Assembly (NCBI GenBank): GCA_910584245.1
Contig: CAJTZF010000010.1
Location: 1 to 64,000, forward strand
Reading direction: 5' to 3'
Length of the DNA: 64,000 nucleotides
DNA from: an uncultured Eubacterium sp.
GTDB lineage: Bacteria > Bacillota > Clostridia > Lachnospirales > Lachnospiraceae
The translations under genes were made by a program, and so were the position numbers. Shown piece after piece: positions 9,762 through 17,427 of the stretch. Under the pieces are notes generated by a model that had not been told where the DNA came from, searched no databases, and saw only the letters and a list, made by a program, of their open reading frames with translations. The stretch's first letter is position 1; the number at the start of each line of letters is the position of its first letter.

Positions 9762-10505
9762 ATGGATTTTATTGATTTGCACGGGCGGAAAATACTTATC
9801 ACAGGTGCCTCTTCTGGAATCGGACGGGCGACGGCAGTTCTTGTCTCACAGCTCGGGGGGGATGTGGTCCTGTGCGGCCGCCACGCACAGCGGCTGGAGG
9901 AAACGCAGAAAAGGATGGAATGTCCGGATCGGCACACCCGTATCGTTTTTGACGTAAAAGAATTTGATCAGTATGATGAAGTTTTTCGCACTGCCGTAGC
10001 GGATGGAAAAAAGCTGGGCGGGCTCGTCCACTGTGCGGGAATTGCGAAAGCTATTCCATTGGGAAGAATGAAGGAATCCGCGGTAAATGATATTATGAAT
10101 GTAAACTTTACTTCCTTCATGTGCCTTGTCGGATTATACTCCAAAAAGAAGTATTCAGAGGGGGGCAGCATTGTGGCTGTTTCATCCGCTAATACGCATT
10201 ATCCACAAAAATGTATGAGCGTATATGCCGCATCAAAATCGGCGATCGAGGCTTCTGCCAGGACGATGGCGCTGGAGCTTTCTATGCGGAATATTCGAAT
10301 AAATTGCGTAGTGCCGGGAGCCGTCCGCACGCCGATGATGGATATGACAGAGGAGGAGGCGCTTCATGCTATAGTACAGAAACAGCTTTTAGGTGTAGGT
10401 AAGCCGGAGGATGTGGCAAATATGATCGCATTTCTTTTGAGTGACGCGTCGTCCTTCGTGACGGGGAGGGCAATGTTCGCAGACGGGGGTATGCTGGGAC
10501 AGTAA
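9762..10505 (+). CDS. SDR oxidoreductase, FabG-like 3-oxoacyl reductase
   Basis: A 247-residue classical short-chain dehydrogenase. TGASSGIGRA near residue 15 binds the dinucleotide. The catalytic Tyr155-x3-Lys159 lies in VYAASKSA, and the C-terminal FVTGRAMFADGG is typical of FabG-type enzymes. Beside an ACP and a KAS III gene, the most economical role is reduction of a 3-oxoacyl-ACP to a 3-hydroxyacyl-ACP. A sugar substrate cannot be excluded from sequence. Confidence 0.85.
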   Translation: MDFIDLHGRKILITGASSGIGRATAVLVSQLGGDVVLCGRHAQRLEETQKRMECPDRHTRIVFDVKEFDQYDEVFRTAVADGKKLGGLVHCAGIAKAIPLGRMKESAVNDIMNVNFTSFMCLVGLYSKKKYSEGGSIVAVSSANTHYPQKCMSVYAASKSAIEASARTMALELSMRNIRINCVVPGAVRTPMMDMTEEEALHAIVQKQLLGVGKPEDVANMIAFLLSDASSFVTGRAMFADGGMLGQ

Positions 10506-10520
10506 AAAGAGAGGAATAGA

Positions 10521-11375
10521 ATGGATTTTTTATTTAGAGATGAATATGGCAGACAATTTGGTGAGGAGGATATTTATAATACCCTGAAGGAGGTCGGGGC
10601 CGGCGACTGTGAAGCGCTGTTTCTGCATTCGGATGTGATGTTTGGAAATACCGCAAAGGGATTTTCGCGAAAGGAATATTTGAGTAGATTATACAGCGTG
10701 TTTGAAGACTTAAATATTAAGTATTTAATAGTGCCAGTTTTCACATATAGCTTTTGTAACAGAGAGGATTACAATGTCAGGACGAGCCGGACGTCGATGG
10801 GGGCGTTTAATGAGTTTATACGCAAAAAAGAGGGAAGATACCGCACCCTGGATCCGCTGCTTTCTTTGTCCGTGCCGGATTGTCTAAAGGGGGTCTTTTC
10901 GGCGGTGGGCGATCATTCTCTCGGGGAGGGAAGCGGCTTGGATCTTTTGCATCATATGGATGGAGTTAAATTTTTGTTTTTTGGCGCCCGCTTAGGTAAT
11001 TGTTTTACTTATGTACACTATGTGGAGAAGATGAGGGATGTGCCGTACCGGTTTGACTTGCCGTTCCGCGGGGCTATCATAGATGAAACGGGGCAGAGGT
11101 TTGAGAGGGTACAGACGATTCACACAGCGTGCGGAGGGGTGAAACCGGCGGAGTACTATTATTTTGAAGATTACCTGGAAGAGAAGGGGCTTTTAAAGAA
11201 ACAGCTGCTTGGAGACAAATATGTATCGTGTATTACAGAAAAAGATGCATATAGGGAAATTTCACATATGCTGGATAAAAATATTCATTACTTTTTGGAA
11301 GTTCCGTTTCAGGAAAAAGATTTGACGCACCAATATACGATGGGATTACAGGGGGGAAGGATCACACATTGTTAA
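10521..11375 (+). CDS. AAC(3)/YokD-family N-acyltransferase
   Basis: A 284-residue protein of the aminoglycoside 3-N-acetyltransferase fold (LFLHSDV, IVPVFTYSFCN, VRTSRTSMGAFNEF, VGDHSLGEGSGLDLL, FFGARLGNCFTYVHYVE). Members outside antibiotic resistance acylate amino groups on sugars or other amines. Within an operon containing an amino-sugar synthase and two ACPs, it is a plausible transferase of an ACP-bound acyl or aminoacyl group. It is unlikely to be an aminoglycoside resistance gene, given the context and the absence of mobile DNA. SD GAGAGG lies at about 10508. Confidence 0.8.
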   Translation: MDFLFRDEYGRQFGEEDIYNTLKEVGAGDCEALFLHSDVMFGNTAKGFSRKEYLSRLYSVFEDLNIKYLIVPVFTYSFCNREDYNVRTSRTSMGAFNEFIRKKEGRYRTLDPLLSLSVPDCLKGVFSAVGDHSLGEGSGLDLLHHMDGVKFLFFGARLGNCFTYVHYVEKMRDVPYRFDLPFRGAIIDETGQRFERVQTIHTACGGVKPAEYYYFEDYLEEKGLLKKQLLGDKYVSCITEKDAYREISHMLDKNIHYFLEVPFQEKDLTHQYTMGLQGGRITHC

Positions 11376-11385
11376 GGAGGATGCT

Positions 11386-12960
11386 ATGAGAATTAACTTG
11401 TTGGATTGTTTTGGGAAAACAGCGGCGGACGGGCCTGGGGAGACGGCTGTGGTGCACAAAACGGAGTCTATTACATTTGGAGATCTGCAGGCAAGGGCAC
11501 AAAAACTGGCAAATCAAATTCTGGACCAGGCGGGAGATGTGATAAATACGCCGGTTGCCGTTTTCCTGCCAAAGGAGATCGGCACGGTCGTAGCCGATCT
11601 GGGTATTCTATATTCGGCGAACCCATTTATGAATCTGGACGTCAAGACGCCCCAGGACAGAATACGGAACATTATACAATTGGTACGTCCCTGTGCGGTT
11701 ATTACGAGCAGCCGTTTCGTAAAGAAACTGGACGGGATAGAGTTGCCGGTTATTTTGATGGACGGTCCGGACCTGCCGGTGGGGGAGGGTGGCTGGAACC
11801 TCCGTGCCAGAAGGGAACGGCTGATTGACACAGATCCTCTTTGTCTCATTAATACGTCCGGTTCTACCGGGACGCCAAAAGGCGTTGTTTTGAATCACCG
11901 GAGCTTTTTTGATTTCATGGACTGGTCGATCGGGGAATTTTCCCTGGATGGGTCAGAGACCATCGGTTCACTCTCGCCTGTTGTGTTTGATATATTTGAT
12001 TTTGAGCTGTGCCTGATGATGATGAGAGGGGCCACAATTGTGCTTCTGGACGCCTCCCTTGCTTCATTTCCTGCCAGGCTGCTTGAAACGTTGCATGAGA
12101 ATCATGTGAACTTTATTTTCTGGGTTCCCTCAATTATGGTGAATATCGCAAATATGGATTTATTTACGAAAATGCGGCCCCCGGCATTGAAGCTTGTATG
12201 GTTTGCAGGTGAGGTATTCCCGACAAAACCGTTTTTATACTGGTATGACAATATGCCGGACACTACATTTGTTAATTTATATGGCCCGATTGAGATTACC
12301 CTTGACTGCACGTTCCATGTCGTGAAAGACAGGCCGGATGAGGACAAGCCCTTGCCGATTGGCGTCCCTTGCCGGAACACCGATATTCTTATTTTAAATG
12401 AGGAGGATGAGCTTTGTAAGACGGGTGAGGAGGGGGAGTTGTGTGTACGCGGGACATCGCTCGCTATGGGGTATTACAACAATGCCGAAAAAACAAATGC
12501 GGCATTTGTGCAGAACCCGCTTAATCGCTCGTATCCGGAGCTTATTTACCGGACGGGGGATATCGTATGCCGGGATGAAAATGCCCTGATCCAGTTCCGG
12601 GGAAGGAAGGACAGCCTGGTAAAGCATATGGGGTACCGAATTGAGCTGGGGGAGATCGAGCATGTAATTATTAATGAGCTTGGCCTGGTGAAGTATTGCT
12701 GTGCGGTTTATCAGTTTGACAAGAAGGAAATTATTTTGTACTATGAAAAAGCAGAAGAAATTTCAGGTGCAGAGTTTAGAAAGATGTTGATGAAAAAGTT
12801 TCCTGCTTATATGATTCCGGCCGTATATATCCGCATGGATTTACTTCCGCGGAACACAAACGGAAAAATAGACCGTTTGCTGTTGAAAAATAAAATAAAC
12901 GAGGTGAATGGAGATGGAAAAGATTCTTTCGATGCTGGAGGAAATTCGTCCGGAGCATGA
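11386..12960 (+). CDS. ANL-superfamily adenylating enzyme, DltA/NRPS A-domain-like
   Basis: A 524-residue acyl/aminoacyl-AMP ligase with all core motifs in order: NTSGSTGTPKGV (phosphate loop), VVFDIFDFEL (A4), NLYGPIEITLDC (A5), GELCVRGTSLAMGYYN, YRTGDIV (A7), FRGRKDSLVKHMGYRIELGEIE (A8) and NGKIDR with the catalytic lysine (A10). The A4 Asp in FDIFDF is at the place that binds the substrate amino group in amino-acid-activating members, so an amino acid substrate is possible. The gene overlaps the next ACP gene by 47 bases, as expected for a ligase that loads that ACP, analogous to DltA-DltC. Confidence 0.85.
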   Translation: MRINLLDCFGKTAADGPGETAVVHKTESITFGDLQARAQKLANQILDQAGDVINTPVAVFLPKEIGTVVADLGILYSANPFMNLDVKTPQDRIRNIIQLVRPCAVITSSRFVKKLDGIELPVILMDGPDLPVGEGGWNLRARRERLIDTDPLCLINTSGSTGTPKGVVLNHRSFFDFMDWSIGEFSLDGSETIGSLSPVVFDIFDFELCLMMMRGATIVLLDASLASFPARLLETLHENHVNFIFWVPSIMVNIANMDLFTKMRPPALKLVWFAGEVFPTKPFLYWYDNMPDTTFVNLYGPIEITLDCTFHVVKDRPDEDKPLPIGVPCRNTDILILNEEDELCKTGEEGELCVRGTSLAMGYYNNAEKTNAAFVQNPLNRSYPELIYRTGDIVCRDENALIQFRGRKDSLVKHMGYRIELGEIEHVIINELGLVKYCCAVYQFDKKEIILYYEKAEEISGAEFRKMLMKKFPAYMIPAVYIRMDLLPRNTNGKIDRLLLKNKINEVNGDGKDSFDAGGNSSGA

Positions 12961-13144
12961 CTTTACACAAAGTGAGGATTTTATCGAGGATGGATTGCTG
13001 GATTCTTTTGATTTAATTTCCCTGATTGATATGCTGGAAGGGGAATACCACATTGTAATTGATGGTCTTGATGTGTTACCTGAAAACTTTTGCTCTACAG
13101 AGGCGATTGCAAATCTTGTTAAAAAAAGCGGAGGTAATGTATAA
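12914..13144 (+). CDS. Acyl/peptidyl carrier protein (second, DltC-like)
   Basis: A 76-residue carrier protein with phosphopantetheine serine S31 in EDGLLDSFDLISL. The GLLDSFDL pattern resembles DltC and stand-alone peptidyl carriers more than fatty-acid ACPs. ATG 12914 is chosen because GAGGTG at 12901-12906 is 7 bases upstream; ATG 12908 is too close. It lies inside the 3' end of the ligase gene and ends on the base before the KAS III start, so all three are tightly coupled. Confidence 0.85.
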   Translation: MEKILSMLEEIRPEHDFTQSEDFIEDGLLDSFDLISLIDMLEGEYHIVIDGLDVLPENFCSTEAIANLVKKSGGNV

Positions 13145-14215
13145 ATGCAGACGACATTTTGCGGCAAGCGGATCTCCTCTATTCTCGGCGTATTGCCAGA
13201 ACAGGAATTCTTTTTTGAAGATGAGGTCGGCAATTATGCATTTCCGGAAAAACAGACGCTGCGCCTGAAACGGGTGATGGGCTATGAAAAACACAGGATT
13301 TCCAAACCGGAATCAGCGGCTTCCGATTTTGCATATTACGGTATCCGGCATATGATAGAACAGGGGTGGATTGACAGGGATGAGATCGGGGCATTGCTTG
13401 TTGTCACCTTATGCCCGGATCATTTTGTGCCACATATTAGTACAATCGTGCAGGGAAAGCTGGGACTGGGTGAGGAGGTGCTATGCGCCGATATTGCCCA
13501 GGGATGCTGTGGTTTTCTCTTGGGATTGTTTGAGTCATTTATGATGCTGGAGCATATGCAGGATAAGAAGGTAATTCTGGTCAATGTCGATGTGTTGAGC
13601 CACAAGGTATCGCATCGTGACAGAAACGATTATCCATTAATAGGGGATGCGGCTACGGTTACGGTAATCGAAAACTCGGATACAGAAAATGAAATATATT
13701 ATGAAATGCATATGGATGGTTCGATGGGAGATGTATTAAAAATACCGGCGGGGGCATTTAAGATGCCGGGCAGCGCACATACGTGTGTGATGCGGGATAT
13801 GGGGGACGGCAATTACAAATCGCTGGAGCATATGCATATGGACGGGAGCGCGGTATTTAATTTTGTCCAGACGAAAGTTCCGCCGATGCTTGAACATGCT
13901 TTGAGGGCAACGAATAATTCGATTGATGATATAGATTACTTTTTATTTCACCAGCCCAATAAGTTTATGTTACAGAAATTGGCCCAAAAGGTGGGAATAC
14001 CGTTTGAGAAGCTACCGATGAATCTGGTCGAGAATTATGGGAACCCAAGCGGGGCTTCGATTCCCCTTGTGACCGTTCACAATTTGCGTCAGCAGTTGAA
14101 GGAACATAAATATAACTGCTGTTTTTCCGCATTTGGCTCCGGCCTTGCGTGGGGAACTATCATTATGGAGCTTGGAAAACTGGACAATTGTGAAATGATT
14201 ATTTCGGATTTATAA
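13145..14215 (+). CDS. 3-oxoacyl-ACP synthase III (KAS III / FabH) family
   Basis: A 356-residue thiolase-fold condensing enzyme. The catalytic triad is visible: Cys121 in ADIAQGCCGF, His in FLFHQPNKFML, and Asn in ENYGNPSGASIP. Housekeeping FabH begins fatty acid chains from acyl-CoA and malonyl-ACP. This copy has a divergent N-terminus and is placed between a carrier protein and acyltransferases, so it probably makes a dedicated short 3-oxoacyl group. Such a group would then be reduced by the SDR upstream. Confidence 0.85.
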   Translation: MQTTFCGKRISSILGVLPEQEFFFEDEVGNYAFPEKQTLRLKRVMGYEKHRISKPESAASDFAYYGIRHMIEQGWIDRDEIGALLVVTLCPDHFVPHISTIVQGKLGLGEEVLCADIAQGCCGFLLGLFESFMMLEHMQDKKVILVNVDVLSHKVSHRDRNDYPLIGDAATVTVIENSDTENEIYYEMHMDGSMGDVLKIPAGAFKMPGSAHTCVMRDMGDGNYKSLEHMHMDGSAVFNFVQTKVPPMLEHALRATNNSIDDIDYFLFHQPNKFMLQKLAQKVGIPFEKLPMNLVENYGNPSGASIPLVTVHNLRQQLKEHKYNCCFSAFGSGLAWGTIIMELGKLDNCEMIISDL

Positions 14216-14233
14216 GGATGAGGGAAAATAGAA

Positions 14234-15661
14234 ATGAGGGTAAATGAAATTCATATTTCAGAAAAAATACGGGAGTGGAAGCTTGCAGGAAAATGTGTCC
14301 ACTCGAATTGTTTCCTCCGTTTTACAGAGGAGGAGAAAATGTGGGAGGCATACGATAGTCCGCAGTCTGTTCTGATTGTAAAGATGGATCACGGTGTACG
14401 GCGGTTATTTTTTTATACAATTGATTTTTCCGACTTGAAACAGCTGGCAGACCGAAACTTATCTGCCAGCTGTGAGTATATTTTAGAGGTTGTGGCAAAG
14501 GATAAGACATTGTACCGGGATGAGCTTGAGGACATGGGATTTTGCGTATTGGCAAATATGAGCCGGCTGTCAACAAAAGATATATCCCCGCTTTTTGGGG
14601 ATGACGCGTGTTTTGCCGGGCTCTATGACGATTCGATTGTGGAAACGGCTCATATGGGAGATGTACGTCCTTTAAAACAAAAACTGTGGGAGGTTTTTGA
14701 TACACGTATTAGCCATCTGCCGAATGAAGACGAGTTGAAGATGTCGGTACAAAAGGGCGAGTTTTGTCTGTGCCGCGGCGGAGATTCAGAAATCGTGGCA
14801 TTTTTACAGAGCGCAGTGGAGCCAAAGTCTTTTTATATAAACCAGGTGTACAACGGGGCCGAAAAGAAATGCATTCATTCCCTTATGCATAAACGGTTAT
14901 CCGATTACTATAATAACGGCGGCAAATACGCGTATGCATGGGTGGATGAGAAGAATGAAGCTTCGCTTGGATTTCATAAAAAATATGGGATGCAGGCGGA
15001 TGGATTGTGGACATGCGTTTATGTTAAGCAGAAGGTTGCCGCCTACCCTGGCCTATATATTGATGAGAAAATGTATATGCTTTGCAGCGGCAAAAAAGTA
15101 TTGCTGGTGGATGCGGTTTTCAATGAGGACGCTTTTCAGAGGTTAGAAGAAATACGGCCGGAAGAAGTACTTATTATACTAACACATGAGCACATTGACC
15201 ATATATATGGTGTGAATGAATGGAGAAGGAAATATCCGTGCAAGGTGTTGTGCTCCGCTAAGTGTGCGGGGGGAATCGCAGATACCAAAAAGAATCTCGC
15301 GCGCTATAAAGAAGTGCTTCTTGGCGACTGCGTTAAGAGTGAAGATCTTGCGGTTGATTACGTTTGCACGGCAGATATTACATTTGAAAATACATATGAG
15401 TTTACATGGGAGGGGCATATGCTGGAACTGCGTGAGACGCCGGGGCATTCGGCGGGGAGTATATGCGTGATGCTCGATAAGAGCATTCTGTTTACGGGGG
15501 ATTCGCTGTTAAAGGACGATCCGGTTATCACCCGGCTGCCCGGCGGTAGCCGGAAAGACTATGAGGATCTTACTTTGCCGTATTTAGAGTCACTCGATCC
15601 GCATGTGCAAGTGTATCCGGGGCACGGCGGCCCGGCCAGATTGGAGGCGTGTATGACATGA
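14234..15661 (+). CDS. GNAT acyltransferase / metallo-beta-lactamase-fold hydrolase fusion
   Basis: A 475-residue two-domain protein. Residues 1-265 look like a GNAT N-acyltransferase, best seen at NNGGKYAYAWVDEKNEASLGFHKKYGM. Residues about 270-475 are a metallo-beta-lactamase fold with metal ligands H318-x-H320-x-D322-H323 (THEHIDHIYG), TPGHSAG, FTGDSLL and VYPGHGGP, closest in pattern to glyoxalase II-like thioester hydrolases. The pairing suggests one domain transfers and the other cleaves an acyl thioester or ester, perhaps proofreading or releasing carrier-bound acyl groups. That is inference. It overlaps the next gene by an ATGA. Confidence 0.75.
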   Translation: MRVNEIHISEKIREWKLAGKCVHSNCFLRFTEEEKMWEAYDSPQSVLIVKMDHGVRRLFFYTIDFSDLKQLADRNLSASCEYILEVVAKDKTLYRDELEDMGFCVLANMSRLSTKDISPLFGDDACFAGLYDDSIVETAHMGDVRPLKQKLWEVFDTRISHLPNEDELKMSVQKGEFCLCRGGDSEIVAFLQSAVEPKSFYINQVYNGAEKKCIHSLMHKRLSDYYNNGGKYAYAWVDEKNEASLGFHKKYGMQADGLWTCVYVKQKVAAYPGLYIDEKMYMLCSGKKVLLVDAVFNEDAFQRLEEIRPEEVLIILTHEHIDHIYGVNEWRRKYPCKVLCSAKCAGGIADTKKNLARYKEVLLGDCVKSEDLAVDYVCTADITFENTYEFTWEGHMLELRETPGHSAGSICVMLDKSILFTGDSLLKDDPVITRLPGGSRKDYEDLTLPYLESLDPHVQVYPGHGGPARLEACMT

Positions 15662-16026
15662 AAAGGAAGCGGATGCCAATGGGGCGGTATTTGGCTGTAT
15701 TACATATTATATTGATGGCGTATTCGTTATTCGGGATATTCTCGAAGTTTGCTTCCCATGAAAATTTTTTGTCCGCACGGTTTATACTTTTTTATGGCGT
15801 CGTAGTTTTGAATCTTGGTATATACGCCATATGCTGGCAGCAGATTATTAAACATATGCCTTTAATGGTGGCTTTTGCAAATAAAGCGGTAACCGTCGTA
15901 TGGGGGATTGTGTGGGGATGGCTGTTTTTCGGGGAGACGGTTACCGTTCCGAAAATTATTGGCGCCATTATTATTATTGGCGGTATCTTACTTGTGGTGA
16001 CGGAAAAGGAGGAGGAAAATGGTTAA
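15658..16026 (+). CDS. Small EamA/SMR-like membrane protein, ArnE/ArnF-type (first)
   Basis: A 122-residue protein with four predicted transmembrane helices, the size of SMR and ArnE/F subunits. ATG 15658 overlaps the stop of the fusion gene and has GGAGG at 15643-15647; GTG 15649 is too close to it. It overlaps the next small membrane gene. ArnE/ArnF-type pairs flip undecaprenyl-phosphate amino-sugar across the membrane, and with the ArnC-like enzyme in the same operon this is the favoured role. A drug-efflux SMR role is less likely in this setting. Confidence 0.7.
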   Translation: MKRKRMPMGRYLAVLHIILMAYSLFGIFSKFASHENFLSARFILFYGVVVLNLGIYAICWQQIIKHMPLMVAFANKAVTVVWGIVWGWLFFGETVTVPKIIGAIIIIGGILLVVTEKEEENG

Positions 16027-16357
16027 GTATATCGCTGTTTTTTTGGTTTCTGTATTTATTTCCTCTGTCTCGCAAATTTTATTGAAAAAGAGTGCGGATA
16101 TCCCGGGCGACAGTATATGGAAAGAATATATGAACCCTCGTGTTTTAACTGCGTATGCCGTATTTTTCTGCTCGAGCCTGCTCACTGTGTTTGCCTATAA
16201 ATATGTGCCGCTGTCGATGGGACCGGTATTGGAGTCAAGCGCCTATATTTTTGTTACTGTCCTGAGTTATGTTTTCCTTCATGAAAAGATTGGAAAGAGA
16301 AAAGCGCTTGGTATGGCTTGTATCATAATCGGAATAGCGGTTTCTTATTGCGGATAA
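16019..16357 (+). CDS. Small EamA/SMR-like membrane protein, ArnE/ArnF-type (second)
   Basis: A 112-residue, four-helix protein (VSVFISSVSQILLKKSAD at the N-terminus, YVPLSMGPVLESSAYIFVTVLSY in the third and fourth helices). The SQILLKKSA pattern is typical of SMR/EamA half-transporters. It starts 8 bases before its partner ends, which fits a heterodimer made in equal amounts. Together they are the likely flippase for the lipid-linked sugar. It is the last gene of the long operon. Confidence 0.7.
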   Translation: MVKYIAVFLVSVFISSVSQILLKKSADIPGDSIWKEYMNPRVLTAYAVFFCSSLLTVFAYKYVPLSMGPVLESSAYIFVTVLSYVFLHEKIGKRKALGMACIIIGIAVSYCG

Positions 16358-16367
16358 GCTTAGCTTC

Positions 16368-16396
16368 TTTACATTTAACTATTTTTAAATTATAAT
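16368..16396 (+). promoter_or_regulatory. Promoter of rmlA
   Basis: TTTACA at 16368-16373 and TATAAT at 16391-16396 are separated by 17 bases, a strong housekeeping-sigma match. The predicted start near 16403 leaves a leader of about 55 bases before rmlA. Confidence 0.75.
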
Positions 16397-16411
16397 AGGT
16401 GTTGAAGGAGA

Positions 16412-16432
16412 GTTGTTCAACAGGTGAACAAC
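16412..16432 (+). other. Leader hairpin upstream of rmlA
   Basis: GTTGTTCA at 16412-16419 pairs perfectly with TGAACAAC at 16425-16432 around a 5-base loop. It lies inside the predicted 5' leader and has no T-run, so it is more likely an RNA-stability or protein-binding element than a terminator. Confidence 0.5.
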
Positions 16433-16458
16433 ATTTTCCTGACAGAAACGAGGTGAAT

Positions 16459-17337
16459 ATGAAAGGAATTATTTTAGCCGGTGGATCTGGCACGAGATTA
16501 TACCCCTTGACGATGGTTACGTCAAAACAGTTATTGCCGGTCTATGACAAGCCGATGATATACTATCCGTTATCTACGTTGATGCTGGCCGGAATCCGTG
16601 ATATTTTGATTATCTCGACCCCGAAGGATTTGCCAAATTTTGAGCGGCTGCTCGGGGACGGTTCGAATTTTGGAATTCATCTGGAATATAAAGAACAGCC
16701 GAGTCCGGACGGGCTTGCGCAGGCATTTCTGATCGGAGAGGATTTTATCGAGGGAGATTCGTGCGCAATGGTGCTCGGCGACAATATTTTTTATGGAAGC
16801 GGTCTCGGGGGGCATCTCCGGGAGGCGGCAGCGAGGAAAAACGGAGCGACTGTCTTCGGTTATTATGTCGATGACCCGGAGCGTTTTGGCATCGTCGAAT
16901 TTGATGAAAATGGAAAGGCGGTTTCGATCGAGGAGAAGCCGGAGAACCCGAAATCCAATTACTGTGTGACGGGACTTTATTTTTACGACAATAAAGTGGT
17001 GGAGAGGGCGAAGCAGGTAAAGCCGTCCGCCCGCGGTGAGCTGGAAATTACTGATTTGAATCGGATGTATTTGGAAAATGGCGAATTAAATGTTATTACG
17101 CTTGGACGCGGATACGCGTGGCTCGATACGGGGACGATGGACGCTCTGGCAGACGCCAGCGAATTTGTGAAAGTGATTGAAAAACGCCAGGGAATCATGC
17201 TCTCTGCGATTGAAGAAATCGCATATAAAAACAATTGGATTGACCGCGGCCGTTTGGTCGAATCTGCAAAAATGTACGGAAAATCGAATTATGGAAAACA
17301 TCTGATGCAGGTTGCGGATGGAAGAATCCTTTATTGA
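16459..17337 (+). CDS. rmlA: Glucose-1-phosphate thymidylyltransferase
   Basis: A 292-residue protein of normal RmlA length. Signature GGSGTRLYPLT lies at the N-terminus, followed by KQLLPVYDKPMIYYPLSTLMLAGI, LGDNIFYG, EKPENPKSNY and the C-terminal RGYAWLDTGT. It makes dTDP-glucose from glucose-1-phosphate and dTTP, the entry step for rhamnose and for the 4-amino-4,6-dideoxy sugars needed by the WecE-like enzyme. Start ATG 16459 follows GAGGTGA. It has its own promoter, so it can be expressed apart from the operon. rmlB, C and D are not in the window. Confidence 0.95.
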   Translation: MKGIILAGGSGTRLYPLTMVTSKQLLPVYDKPMIYYPLSTLMLAGIRDILIISTPKDLPNFERLLGDGSNFGIHLEYKEQPSPDGLAQAFLIGEDFIEGDSCAMVLGDNIFYGSGLGGHLREAAARKNGATVFGYYVDDPERFGIVEFDENGKAVSIEEKPENPKSNYCVTGLYFYDNKVVERAKQVKPSARGELEITDLNRMYLENGELNVITLGRGYAWLDTGTMDALADASEFVKVIEKRQGIMLSAIEEIAYKNNWIDRGRLVESAKMYGKSNYGKHLMQVADGRILY

Positions 17338-17427
17338 GTATTTTACCAAAATTTACAGAACGAACCATTGTATAAACACCTGAATTCAGGCAAGACTATT
17401 TATAAAACTTGAATTGAGGTGATAAAG

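Noticed and set aside
10521..11375. Aminoglycoside resistance gene (AAC(3) fold)
   Set aside because: It stands within a chromosomal glycan operon with carrier proteins and has no mobile-element context; a biosynthetic acyltransferase is more likely.
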